Source of the DNA: Sphingomonas sp. PP-CE-1G-424
GTDB taxonomy: Bacteria; Pseudomonadota; Alphaproteobacteria; Sphingomonadales; Sphingomonadaceae
Length of the DNA stretch: 64,000 bases
Reading direction: 5' to 3'
Assembly (NCBI RefSeq): GCF_004341085.1
Contig: NZ_SLXW01000004.1
Coordinates: 1-64,000 of the forward strand
Shown here one piece after another: positions 24,339-33,320 of this stretch (within the stretch, counting starts at the first letter, position 1; each line of letters starts with the position of its first letter). The notes beneath the pieces are model-generated. The model was given only the letters and a program-made list of their open reading frames with translations, searched no databases and was not told where the DNA came from. Made by a program: the position numbers and the translations under genes.

Positions 24339-25548
24339 AGCGTGCCATGCGACGATACAGCGCGCCTCGGCTCAGCCCGAGCGCGGTGGCAGCATGGGTA
24401 ACGTTGTGGCGATGCTCGCGCAGGGCCGCCTCGATCAGCGTCCTTTCGGCATCGCTCAGATCGAACGCTGCGTCGGATGCGCCGGCCGCGATCGGCGCAT
24501 CGGCCGTCGGGGGAGCGAGTATCGCTGCGTCGATGATGCCGCCATCCGACAGAAGCACCGCGCGCTCGACGCTAAGTGCCAGCCCGCGCACATCGTCGGG
24601 CCACACGGTCGCGCGGATCGCGGCCACGGCGGCTTCATTCAACCTCGGTTCTGGCTGACCGAACCGGTGCGCAGCAACGCGGGCGAAATGCCGCGCGAGC
24701 AGGACGGCATCGTCGTCGCGGGTGGATAGGGGTGGGACGGCGACTTCAACGATGCAAAGTCGCCGCCGCAGTGCTGGCGTCAGCGGCGCTACGGTCCTGG
24801 CAATCGCGATGCAGCGCAGGCCGGGCGGGAGGCGGTCGAGCAAGCGCGACTGGGCGATCGCGTCGAGCTCATCAGGATGGCGCAAGATCGCGGTGCTCCG
24901 GGCATCGTTGAGCCGAGCCCATGCCGCCGCGTCGCGCAGGTCGATCCGCATCGGCGCCGTATCCGCGTGCGGCGACGCGGCGTGGATCGCGAGCGCGGTC
25001 AGCGTCCGGCCGCTGCCCGGGAGGCCGGTGATTGTGACGCCCGCCGGACTCGGAGCGATCCGCCGAACGAGGTCGCGCAACCGGTGCATCGCCGCGCTTT
25101 CGCCGACCAACCGCGCCGGCTCGTCGCTGTTGGCAGAGCGGGGCGTGCCCGTGCTGACGGTCGCGCCACGAGCGATGGCGCCCTCGACCTTGACGATCAG
25201 CTCGGCGTTGCGCCACGGCTTCATCAGAAAATCGCTTGCGCCGGCCTGCATCGCCGCCACCGCGATCCGTATGCCGCTATGGGCGGTGATGATCACGACG
25301 CGGGCGTTCGGATCGTCGGACATGATGCGAGCGAGGCAGGTCATCCCTTCGCGGCCGCTCGATTCACCCGCGCTGAAATTCATGTCGAGCAGGATGGCAT
25401 CGTAGCGGCACGCGGCGAGCCGAGAGAAGGCGTCTTCCGGCGTGGCCGCGACATCCAGCCGGTGCCCTGCCATGCGGAATACGATCTCCATTGCCCGAGC
25501 CACCGCATGATTGTCGTCGATCAGCAGGATGGTGGCGGCAGTTGACAT
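24328..25548 (-). CDS. NtrC-like response regulator with degenerate AAA+ domain
   Basis: A 406-residue regulator: receiver domain 1-125 with phospho-acceptor Asp in AILLDMNF and Lys in FLMKPW; a central AAA+-like domain about 150-300; and a C-terminal Fis-type helix-turn-helix (NVTHAATALGLSRGALYRRMARYGL). The AAA+ part is degenerate. The Walker A is GLPGSGRT, with Arg in place of Lys, and no GAFTGA loop for sigma-54 contact is present. The protein therefore probably acts without sigma-54 ATPase activity. The start at ATG 25548 fits the receiver N-terminus; the frame extends to 25632. Followed by the overlapping kinase gene. Confidence 0.85.
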   Translation of the reverse strand: MSTAATILLIDDNHAVARAMEIVFRMAGHRLDVAATPEDAFSRLAACRYDAILLDMNFSAGESSGREGMTCLARIMSDDPNARVVIITAHSGIRIAVAAMQAGASDFLMKPWRNAELIVKVEGAIARGATVSTGTPRSANSDEPARLVGESAAMHRLRDLVRRIAPSPAGVTITGLPGSGRTLTALAIHAASPHADTAPMRIDLRDAAAWARLNDARSTAILRHPDELDAIAQSRLLDRLPPGLRCIAIARTVAPLTPALRRRLCIVEVAVPPLSTRDDDAVLLARHFARVAAHRFGQPEPRLNEAAVAAIRATVWPDDVRGLALSVERAVLLSDGGIIDAAILAPPTADAPIAAGASDAAFDLSDAERTLIEAALREHRHNVTHAATALGLSRGALYRRMARYGL

Positions 25549-25674
25549 GGCCTCGGACCGTCCATTGGTGGACGGTGCGTCCATTTTCGAACGGCCGCCT
25601 GGTGGATTTGTCATGTTAAGCAGCTGATCCATAACGATTTAGTCTTTCGGCCGGTGATCGGCGACACTGGCACC

Positions 25675-26970
25675 ATGATGCCCGAACAGCTTGTACACGC
25701 AACTGCTTCTGCCAGCCCATCCGCGGGCGCGGCAATGGACCGCCGGGTCGACCGGCATGCGACGCCTCGGTGGCGCAACCCGCGCGTGCTGATCGCGGTG
25801 GCGCTGATCGTCGCTGCGGCGTTCGTGTGGCGGTTCCTGCCGGCCAGCGGATCGACCGACATGGCCGTTGCCGACGTCGAGACCGGCGTCGTCGAGCGTG
25901 TACCGTTCGCCGACTATTTGCCGGTGCGCGCCACCGTTGCGCCGCGCGTCACGACGCTGGTCGGCGTGTTGTCGGGCGGGCAGGTCGAAAAGTTGCTCGT
26001 ACAGGACGGTACGATGGTCGTCGAAGGCCAGCCGCTCGCGACGCTCGCCAACCCGACGCTCAAGCTTGACGTGCTGACCCGCGAGGCACAGATCGCGAGC
26101 CAGCTCGGCAGTGTCGCGGGTGAGAATCTGGGGATCGAGCGCAACCGCCTCGATCGCGCCGGCCAGATCGCACAGGCGAACTACGACCTGATCAAGGCGC
26201 GTCGCGAACTGGGGATTCGCCAGCAGCTGCATGACAAGGGCTTTGTGTCAGATGCGGGGGTGCGGAGCTTCGTAGAGGAGGCGGCGTACCAGGAAAAGCG
26301 CCTCGCGCAGTTGCAATCCGGCGGCGCGGCGGAGGCGCGGATCACGGCCACGCAAGGCCAACGGCTAGACGACACGCGCGGTCGCCTGGAAAGCAACCTG
26401 TTGGCGGTGCGTGCCGGTCTGGATGCACTGGTGATTCGTGCGCCGGCGGGTGGGCGGTTGACCAACTTCACGATCCAGCCGGGCCAGACGCTCAAGGCTG
26501 GTGACCCTGCGGGGCAGGTCGACAGCGAAGGCTCGTGGAAGCTCGAAGCGGACGTCGACGAATATTATCTTGGGCGCGTCGCGGTAGGGCAGACGGCGAC
26601 GGCGGGTGACGCACGGCTGCGCGTGTCGAAGGTGTTGCCGGCGGTGAAGGACGGGCGTTTCCGCGTCGAACTGACGTTCGTGTCGGCCCCGCCGGCCGGG
26701 CTCAACCGCGGCCAAACACTCGACAGCCGGATCACGCTGGGCAGCACCGCCCCCGCACTCGTCGCGCCGGTCGGCGGCTGGCTGGAATCGGGCGGCGGCG
26801 CGTTTGTCTTCGTGCTTGACGCCGACAGCCGTCACGCCCGCCGCCAAGCGGTCAAGACCGGTCGGCGCAATCCCGAACAGGTCGAGATCCTGTCCGGCGT
26901 GGCCACAGGCGACCGCATCGTCACCTCCGGTACCGCGACCGTGAAGGGCGACATCCTCAACCTCCGCTAA
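25675..26970 (+). CDS. MacA-like periplasmic adaptor of an ABC exporter
   Basis: A 431-residue membrane-fusion protein. One N-terminal membrane anchor (VLIAVALIVAAAFVWRFL) is followed by a lipoyl half-motif (VGVLSGGQVEKLLVQDGTMV), a helical hairpin (about 130-225), the second lipoyl half (LVIRAPAGGRLTNFTIQPGQTL) and barrel domains ending GDRIVTSGTATVKGDIL. It connects the inner-membrane transporter to an outer-membrane channel. It is the first gene of a plus-strand unit with the ATPase and two permeases, and is divergent from the two-component genes. GTG at 25654 is an alternative start. Confidence 0.87.
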   Translation: MMPEQLVHATASASPSAGAAMDRRVDRHATPRWRNPRVLIAVALIVAAAFVWRFLPASGSTDMAVADVETGVVERVPFADYLPVRATVAPRVTTLVGVLSGGQVEKLLVQDGTMVVEGQPLATLANPTLKLDVLTREAQIASQLGSVAGENLGIERNRLDRAGQIAQANYDLIKARRELGIRQQLHDKGFVSDAGVRSFVEEAAYQEKRLAQLQSGGAAEARITATQGQRLDDTRGRLESNLLAVRAGLDALVIRAPAGGRLTNFTIQPGQTLKAGDPAGQVDSEGSWKLEADVDEYYLGRVAVGQTATAGDARLRVSKVLPAVKDGRFRVELTFVSAPPAGLNRGQTLDSRITLGSTAPALVAPVGGWLESGGGAFVFVLDADSRHARRQAVKTGRRNPEQVEILSGVATGDRIVTSGTATVKGDILNLR

Positions 26971-26993
26971 ACCCATCCTCCGAAAGGCTTCAA

Positions 26994-27686
26994 GTGATCC
27001 ATCTTGAGAATATCCAGCGCCGCTACGTCTCCGACGAGGTCGAGACGACCGCGCTCGCCGATATCGACCTGCACGTCGAGGCGGGCGAGTTCGTCGCGAT
27101 CATGGGCCCGTCGGGGTGTGGCAAGTCGACTCTGCTCAATACGCTCGGCACCGTCGATCGTCCGACGGGGGGCAAGTATCTGTTCGACGATCGCGATCTC
27201 GCCGCGCTCGACGAGAAGGCACTGGCGCAGTTCCGCGGCGCCACGCTCGGTTTCGTGTTTCAGAGCTTCAACCTGATCGACGAACTGACGATCGAGGAGA
27301 ACGTCGCGCTCGGGCTGGCCTATCGCAAGGATGACGCCGGCAAGGGGATTGGGGACCGGCGGGCGCGGGTCGCCGCTGCGATGGACAAGGTCGGCATCGC
27401 CCACCGTGCACGGCATTATCCACACCAACTGTCGGGCGGGCAGCAGCAACGCGCCGCGATCGCCCGCGCGATTGTCGGGGCGCCCAAGCTGATCCTCGCC
27501 GATGAGCCGACCGGCAACCTCGACACCGCCAATGGCGAGCAGGTGATGAATATCCTCGCCGGACTGAATAACGAGGGCGCGACGATCATCATGGTCACGC
27601 ATTCGCCTAGCCACGCAGACATGGCGAAGCGCCGCATCGACATGCTCGACGGCCGCATCGTCGCGTCCGCCGCGCGCGCGCTCTGA
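26994..27686 (+). CDS. ABC transporter ATP-binding protein, MacB/LolD type
   Basis: A 230-residue ATPase with Walker A GPSGCGKST (about 38-46), Q-loop VFQSFNLIDELT, signature LSGGQQQR, Walker B LILADEPTGNLD and switch histidine VTHS. This is the LolD/MacB/FtsE-like family that powers FtsX-type permeases in mechanotransmission exporters. The start is GTG 26994, 24 bases after the adaptor stop. It likely serves both downstream permeases. Confidence 0.93.
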   Translation: MIHLENIQRRYVSDEVETTALADIDLHVEAGEFVAIMGPSGCGKSTLLNTLGTVDRPTGGKYLFDDRDLAALDEKALAQFRGATLGFVFQSFNLIDELTIEENVALGLAYRKDDAGKGIGDRRARVAAAMDKVGIAHRARHYPHQLSGGQQQRAAIARAIVGAPKLILADEPTGNLDTANGEQVMNILAGLNNEGATIIMVTHSPSHADMAKRRIDMLDGRIVASAARAL

Positions 27687-27734
27687 GCCAACCTATCGCT
27701 CGACCATCCCCGTGTTCGAAAGGTCCCGCGCGCG

Positions 27735-30161
27735 ATGAACCGTTTCGCCCTGCTCTCGCTCTACCGGTCGCTCACGCGTCACAAGCTGCATGCCGCGCTC
27801 AACATCGGCGGGCTCGCGGTTGGCATCGCCGTGTTCCTGGTTCTGAGCCTGTATGTCCGGTTCGAGACGAGCTTCGAGACGTGGTTGCCGCGACACCGGG
27901 GCATCTATGTCGTGCAAAGCGCGCTACATCTGCCGGGCAACGCGTTCAACGGCGCCTATCCGGGAACGATGTCGGGGATGCTCGAACAGATGCGGCAGGA
28001 TTTCCCCGGCCTCGTCGGCACGCGTATCCGCGGCGGCAAGGGCGGCGGCACTGTGTTGCGCGGTGACGACGCCACCAAGGAGGATGTCGCGCAGGTCGAT
28101 GCGGCGTTCTTCGACGTGTTCGACCTGCCGATGGTGCGCGGCGAGGGCGCGCGAGCGCTGACCGATCCGGTTGCCGCGCTGGTCAGCCGCTCCGCCGCGC
28201 GCAAATTCTTCGGCACCACCGATCCGGTCGGGCAGACGATCCGGATCGCGGTCGATGCACCCGCCAATTACCGCGTCGCGGGCGTGTTCGAGGATCTGCC
28301 GGCCAACACCGATCTCCACTTCTCGATCCTGCTGCCGATCCCGCGCACGCCGCCGCCCGCCGAATGGGCATGGTATAAATGGGGCACCGCGTCGCTCTGG
28401 ACCTATCTGCGGTTCGAGACGCCGGGTGCGGCACAGCGGTTTCAGCAGGCGCTGCCGGCCTTCATCAAACGCCGTGCGGGGCAGGATTTCGGGCCGGCAC
28501 CGACCGATATCTTCTCGCTGCCGCTGATCCCGATCGCCGCCGCGCATCTGCGACCGGTCGGCGAGGAGAGCGGGGGACGCAAGCTGACCGTTGCGACGCT
28601 CGGCATCGTCGGGGTGCTGACGCTGCTGATCGCGATCGTGAACTACGTGAACCTCGCCACCGCGCGGGCCAGCCTGCGCGCGCGCGAAGTGGCGATGCGC
28701 AAGGTGCTGGGCGCGGACCGGGCCGCGCTGATACGCCAGTTCCTCGGCGAGGCGATCGCTACCGCCGCGCTGGCCGCTTTGCTTGGCCTGATCCTCGCCG
28801 AACTCGGCCTGCCATTCGTTAATGCGGCGGCGCGGCTGGCGCTCAAGATCCCCTATGCGCTGGTCGTGCCGTCGCTGGCGCTTGTGGTGCTGATCGTTGG
28901 TCTGCTCGCCGGGTTCTATCCCGCGCTGCTGTTGTCGCGTTATCCCGCCGCAACGGTACTGGCGTCGGCGCGCGCGCCGGGCGGGGGGCGCGCAGGAACG
29001 CGTCTGCGCGAGGCACTGGTAGTGTTCCAGTTCGGCCTAGCGATCGCGTTCGTCACCGGCACGATGATCCTCGCTGCGCAGACCGCGCATGTCCGCAAGG
29101 CGGATCTCGGTTTCCGGCGCGATGGCCTGCTTACCGTTTCTTCGTTGCTGGACAAGGCGATCTGGCCGGCGCGCGCGACCGCGATCCTCGCGGCGATGCG
29201 CGCGCTGCCCGGTGTCGAGTCTGTCGGTGTCGGAGGCACCGGACCGGGCGGCGACGGTACCGCCAATATCGACGTGATCGACATGCCGGGACGCCCCCCG
29301 CCGGGCCTGTCGGTCGCCACGATCATTGCGGGCAAGGGCTTCTTCCGCACCTACGGCGTCACGCTACTTGCCGGACGTCTATTCGACGATGCCCACGGCG
29401 CGGACGATTCGAGCGACTGGAAGGCGTGGCCGAAGGGGCGAAATATCGTCATCAACCGCAAGGCCGCGGCGGCGCTCGGCTTCCGCTCGCCGACCGAAGC
29501 GATCGGCAAAACGGTCGGCGGCGGCATGCCCCGCACGATCGTCGGCGTGATCGACCAGCTCCGCTTTTATGCGCCACGCGCACCCGACCAGGCGACGTAT
29601 TACGTCTATTATCGCGATATGCCGCCGACCCCGGTAGCGGCGATCCGCTACGCGGGCGATCGCAAGGCCGTCATGGACGCGGTGCGCGCGACATGGCGGA
29701 GGCTCGCGCCCGAGGTTCCGTTGTCGGTCGAGACTGCCGAACACCGGCTCGCGCCATTCTACGAGGCTGACGATCATGCTGCGCGGCTGTTCGGGATCGG
29801 CGCGGGGCTGGCGGTGCTGATCGCCTGTGGCGGGCTATGGGGCCTCGCCTCGTTCAACACGACGCGGCGGATCCGCGAGATCGGCATCAGGAAGACGCTC
29901 GGCGCGTCGTCCTCCGACATCGTCCGGCTGTTGATAGGCCAGTTCCTGCGGCCTGTGCTGATCGCCAATCTGGTCGCGTGGCCGCTAGCGTTCGTCGCGA
30001 TGCGGACGTGGCTGGCCGGGTTCGATGACCGGATCGCGCTGTCGCCGATCTATTTCGTCGGCGCCAGCCTGCTCGCGCTCGCGATCGCGCTGATCACCAT
30101 CGTCGGCCAGTCAGTCCGTGCCAGTCGTGCCGCGCCCGCCTGGGCCCTGCGCCATGACTGA
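27735..30161 (+). CDS. MacB/FtsX-like ABC permease (tandem copy 1)
   Basis: An 808-residue permease with two FtsX units in one chain. An N-terminal helix (LNIGGLAVGIAVFLVLSLYV) is followed by a large periplasmic domain (about 50-270), three membrane helices (about 285-400, including VGVLTLLIAIVNYVNLATARA and the AREVAMRKVLGA coupling motif), a further helix (LVVFQFGLAIAFVTGTMIL), a second periplasmic domain and a C-terminal three-helix unit with REIGIRKTLGAS. This ten-or-so-helix layout resembles MacB_PCD-type exporters of peptides, lipids or antimicrobials. The next gene is a close paralogue, probably from tandem duplication. Confidence 0.87.
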   Translation: MNRFALLSLYRSLTRHKLHAALNIGGLAVGIAVFLVLSLYVRFETSFETWLPRHRGIYVVQSALHLPGNAFNGAYPGTMSGMLEQMRQDFPGLVGTRIRGGKGGGTVLRGDDATKEDVAQVDAAFFDVFDLPMVRGEGARALTDPVAALVSRSAARKFFGTTDPVGQTIRIAVDAPANYRVAGVFEDLPANTDLHFSILLPIPRTPPPAEWAWYKWGTASLWTYLRFETPGAAQRFQQALPAFIKRRAGQDFGPAPTDIFSLPLIPIAAAHLRPVGEESGGRKLTVATLGIVGVLTLLIAIVNYVNLATARASLRAREVAMRKVLGADRAALIRQFLGEAIATAALAALLGLILAELGLPFVNAAARLALKIPYALVVPSLALVVLIVGLLAGFYPALLLSRYPAATVLASARAPGGGRAGTRLREALVVFQFGLAIAFVTGTMILAAQTAHVRKADLGFRRDGLLTVSSLLDKAIWPARATAILAAMRALPGVESVGVGGTGPGGDGTANIDVIDMPGRPPPGLSVATIIAGKGFFRTYGVTLLAGRLFDDAHGADDSSDWKAWPKGRNIVINRKAAAALGFRSPTEAIGKTVGGGMPRTIVGVIDQLRFYAPRAPDQATYYVYYRDMPPTPVAAIRYAGDRKAVMDAVRATWRRLAPEVPLSVETAEHRLAPFYEADDHAARLFGIGAGLAVLIACGGLWGLASFNTTRRIREIGIRKTLGASSSDIVRLLIGQFLRPVLIANLVAWPLAFVAMRTWLAGFDDRIALSPIYFVGASLLALAIALITIVGQSVRASRAAPAWALRHD

Positions 30162-30197
30162 TTCCGTCGCCATCTCCTCTCGTTCGGATCATCCGCA

Positions 30198-32621
30198 ATG
30201 AACCGCTTCGCCCTGCTCTCGCTCTACCGGTCGCTGACCCGCCACCGGCTTTATGCCGCGCTCAACATCGGCGGGCTGGCGGTGGGGGTCGCCGTCTTTC
30301 TCGTCCTCGGGCTCTACGTCCGGTTCGAGACGAGCTTCGAGAAATGGCTGCCGCGCCACGCCGGAATCTATGTCGTGCAGACGGTGTGGAACCTGCCGGA
30401 AAGCCCCGTCAACGGTGCCTATCCGAACACGATGGGCGGTCTGCTGGACCAGCTGCGTGAGGATTTCCCCGGTATCGTCGGCACGCGGATCCGCGGCGGC
30501 GAGAACGGGGGATCGGTGATCCGCGGCGGTGTCGCGACGGCCGAGGACGTCGCGCAGGTCGACGCATCGTTCTTCCGGGTATTCGACCTGCCGGTGGCGC
30601 GGGGCGACGGACACGCCGCGCTTGCCAGCCCAACCAACGCGCTGATCAGTGAGAGCGTGGCGCACAAATATTTCGGCACCTCCAACCCCGTCGGTCAGAC
30701 GCTGACGATCGCGACCGATGCGCAGACCAACTACCAGATCGCCGGCGTCTTCCGCGACCTGCCCAAGACCAGCGACCTGCGGCTCTCGATCCTGATCCTG
30801 CTGCCGCGGACCCCGCCGTCGGAGAGCTGGTTCCACTGGGGCAGTACGTCGCTCCAGACGTTCCTGCGGTTCGATACGCCGGCCGCCGCGCGCGCGTTTT
30901 CGCAGACAATGCCGTCGTTCGTGAACCGGCGAGGCTTGGCGGATCTCGGCAAGAATGCGTGGGACACGCAGCGGATCGCCGTTCTGCCGATCGACCGGCT
31001 TCATCTCGAGCCGACCGGATCGCAAAGCGCCAGCCGCAAGATCACCGTCGTGACGCTCGGGCTGGTCGGGCTGCTGACGCTGGTCATCGCGGTCGTGAAC
31101 TACGTCAACCTGGCGACCGCACGCGCCGGTCTGCGCGCACGCGAGGTGGCGATGCGCAAGGTCCTGGGTGCGGACCGCGCCACCCTGGTTCGTCAGTTCT
31201 TGGGGGAGGCGGTGCTGACCGTGATCGTTGCGGGTCTGACCGGCCTGATCCTCGCCGAACTCGGACTGCCGCTGGTCAACGCGGCCGGAGGCCTGTCGCT
31301 GAGCATTCCCTATGCGCTCGTCGTGCCCGCGCTGGCGGTGCTTGCGGTGGTGGTGGGGATCGTCGCCGGCTTCTATCCGGCGGTGCTGCTGTCGCGGTTT
31401 CCCGCGGCGGCGGTGCTGGCGTCGGCGCGTTCACCAGGCGGCGGCCGTGCCGGAACCCGCACGCGCGAGGGGCTGGTCGTGCTGCAGTTCGCGCTGGCGA
31501 TCGCGTTCATGATAGGCACCACGGTGCTGGTCGCGCAGACCCGCCATGTTCGCCAGTCCGATCTCGGTTTCAGGCGCGAGGGGCTGCTGGTGCTCCTGTC
31601 GATGCGCGACAGCCTCGTCGACAGCGCGCAGCGTCGCGCGGTCATCGCGGCGATCCGCAATCTTCCGGGTGTCACCGGTGTCGCCGTCGGCAACACCGCG
31701 GTCGGCGGCAGCGGCGAGGACAATAGCGACAACGTACCCTTACCGGGCGTGACCGGTCCCGGACCGTCGCTCCGCTGGTCGATCGTCGGGCCGGCGTTCT
31801 TCCGGGTCTATGGCGCGCGTTTGCTAGCTGGCCGGGTCTTCGACGAAGCGCATCGCGCGGACGACGATCCGTCCCGCGCAAAAGGGGTGCCCATAGCCAT
31901 CGTCATCAACCGACGCGCGGTCGCCGTGCTGGGCTTCCGCTCGCCGGAGGATGCGGTCGGCAAGACGGTTGGCGGCGACCGGCCGCGGACGATTATCGGC
32001 GTGGTCGACGACATGCGCTTTTCCTCGCCTCGCGAACCCAACAGCGCGGCCTACTATATCTATTACCGCGAGCCCGAGCGTACCGGCACGGCGGTCGCCT
32101 CGATCCGCTTTGCGGGCGACCCCCGCGCGATGCTCGACGCGGTGAGGAAGGTCTGGCAGCGGACCGTGCCGCAGGTGCCGTTCGCCGCCGACACCGCCGA
32201 TACCCGCCTGAACGCCTTTTACGAGACCGACGACCGCGCCACGCGGCTGTTCGGCATCGGCGCAGCGCTGGCGGTGCTGATCGGTTGCGTCGGGCTGTGG
32301 GGTCTGGCCTCGTTCAACACCGCGCGGCGGATCCGGGAGATCGGGATCAGGAAGACGCTCGGCGCGTCGTCCGCCGATATCGTCATGCTCCTGGTCGGCC
32401 AGTTTCTCCGCCCCGTGCTGATCGCCAACGTCATCGCATGGCCGCTCGCCTTTGTGGCGATGCGGACGTGGCTGGCCGGGTTCGACGACCGGATCACGCT
32501 ATCGCCGCTCTATTTCGTCGGCGCCAGCCTGCTCGCGCTTGCGATCGCAGTGCTGACCGTGCTCGGCCAGTCGCTCCGCGCCAGCCGTGCTGCGCCGGCC
32601 TGGGCGCTCCGCCATGACTAA
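30198..32621 (+). CDS. MacB/FtsX-like ABC permease (tandem copy 2)
   Basis: An 807-residue paralogue of the preceding permease, collinear from the shared N-terminus (MNRFALLSLYRSLTRH) to the shared C-terminus (SRAAPAWALRHD). The same AREVAMRKVLGA and REIGIRKTLGAS motifs are present. The greatest divergence is in the periplasmic domains, which suggests a heteromeric transporter or altered substrate recognition rather than simple redundancy. The gene starts 36 bases after copy 1. Its stop overlaps the ATG of a broken TolC-like gene. Confidence 0.87.
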   Translation: MNRFALLSLYRSLTRHRLYAALNIGGLAVGVAVFLVLGLYVRFETSFEKWLPRHAGIYVVQTVWNLPESPVNGAYPNTMGGLLDQLREDFPGIVGTRIRGGENGGSVIRGGVATAEDVAQVDASFFRVFDLPVARGDGHAALASPTNALISESVAHKYFGTSNPVGQTLTIATDAQTNYQIAGVFRDLPKTSDLRLSILILLPRTPPSESWFHWGSTSLQTFLRFDTPAAARAFSQTMPSFVNRRGLADLGKNAWDTQRIAVLPIDRLHLEPTGSQSASRKITVVTLGLVGLLTLVIAVVNYVNLATARAGLRAREVAMRKVLGADRATLVRQFLGEAVLTVIVAGLTGLILAELGLPLVNAAGGLSLSIPYALVVPALAVLAVVVGIVAGFYPAVLLSRFPAAAVLASARSPGGGRAGTRTREGLVVLQFALAIAFMIGTTVLVAQTRHVRQSDLGFRREGLLVLLSMRDSLVDSAQRRAVIAAIRNLPGVTGVAVGNTAVGGSGEDNSDNVPLPGVTGPGPSLRWSIVGPAFFRVYGARLLAGRVFDEAHRADDDPSRAKGVPIAIVINRRAVAVLGFRSPEDAVGKTVGGDRPRTIIGVVDDMRFSSPREPNSAAYYIYYREPERTGTAVASIRFAGDPRAMLDAVRKVWQRTVPQVPFAADTADTRLNAFYETDDRATRLFGIGAALAVLIGCVGLWGLASFNTARRIREIGIRKTLGASSADIVMLLVGQFLRPVLIANVIAWPLAFVAMRTWLAGFDDRITLSPLYFVGASLLALAIAVLTVLGQSLRASRAAPAWALRHD

Positions 32622-32832
32622 GTTGCTGGTGTTGATCGGCGTGGCGTTCCTTGCTGCACCGGTTTCGGCGGAATCCTGCGCGAGGCGATAGCGACGGCCT
32701 ATGCGACCAACCCGCAACTCGGTGCAGCACGGGCCCGCCAGGAAGCGCTTGCCGAGAGCCCGGAGCAGGCGCGTGCGCTCGGTCGCCAGACCGTGTCCGC
32801 CGACGCGGGCGCGGGGTATGACCGGCTGGGCC
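32614..32832 (+). pseudogene. 5' remnant of a TolC-like outer membrane factor
   Basis: The ATG at 32614 overlaps the permease stop and starts a signal peptide (MTKLLVLIGVAFLAAPVSA). One missing base near 32675 then causes an early stop; restoring it gives SLREAIATAYATNPQLGAAR, RQEALAESPEQARALGRQT and SADAGAGYDRLG, the standard start of a TolC-family channel. After about 32832 the homology ends abruptly and the sequence becomes the other strand's DUF2461 gene. The exporter operon has therefore lost its own outer-membrane channel through a frameshift and a deletion. Confidence 0.8.
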
Positions 32833-33049
32833 GCATGTCGCGGTGGACGCGCGAGATGCACTTCTTCGGATCGAGATCCAGCCCCGCCACCGCCTCGTCG
32901 TAGCTGGCGGCGTCGTCGATCAGCGTCGCCGCAACATCCGTCAGGTTCTCGAGCAACGTATCGTAGCGGTCACAGTGCGCCTCGAACCATTCCTTGTCGT
33001 TGTTCTTGCTTAGCTCGCGCAGGAACTTGAACGTGGCGGCATCGATCAT
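32828..33049 (-). pseudogene. 5' remnant of a DUF2461 gene
   Basis: The minus strand starts MIDAATFKFLRELSKNNDKEW and continues to LDPKKCISRVHRDMR, the conserved first third of DUF2461 (TIGR02453) proteins, then stops matching at about 32830. The remaining two thirds of the domain are absent; reading continues into the TolC remnant as nonsense. The gene was truncated by the same deletion that cut the TolC-like gene, so the two genes now meet tail to tail. Confidence 0.8.
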
Positions 33050-33320
33050 CGGGATACTCCTTGTAGGGATGATCAGGCGCCGGTGGCGAGGACGGCGACC
33101 ACGGGTTCGACAGCGTGGAAGAGGACGCCGGCGATGTCGGGATCACATTCGTCGGCGACTGATCGGGTTTTCGGCGAGCGCGAGATGATCGTCGCGGGCA
33201 GCATGCAAGGCACCGCGATGTGTAGCGACCCACCCCTCGGTGTTGTCGCCCGGATGTTTGGCGAATAGGAACGCTCGATCGTCCATCGCGCAGTAACGGA
33301 CGGTATCGTCCTTTGTTGCA
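33050..33320. other. Intergenic, no gene supported
   Basis: About 270 bases between the DUF2461 remnant and the TetR gene. Minus-strand fragments such as CAMDDRAFLFAKHPGDN look somewhat protein-like but break within 50 codons. No operator palindrome is obvious. Confidence 0.35.

Noticed and set aside
25650..25690. TGGCAC-CATGA-TGCC resembling a sigma-54 promoter near the NtrC-like gene
   Set aside because: The GG and GC elements are one base too close and it overlaps the adaptor start codon. The neighbouring regulator also lacks GAFTGA.
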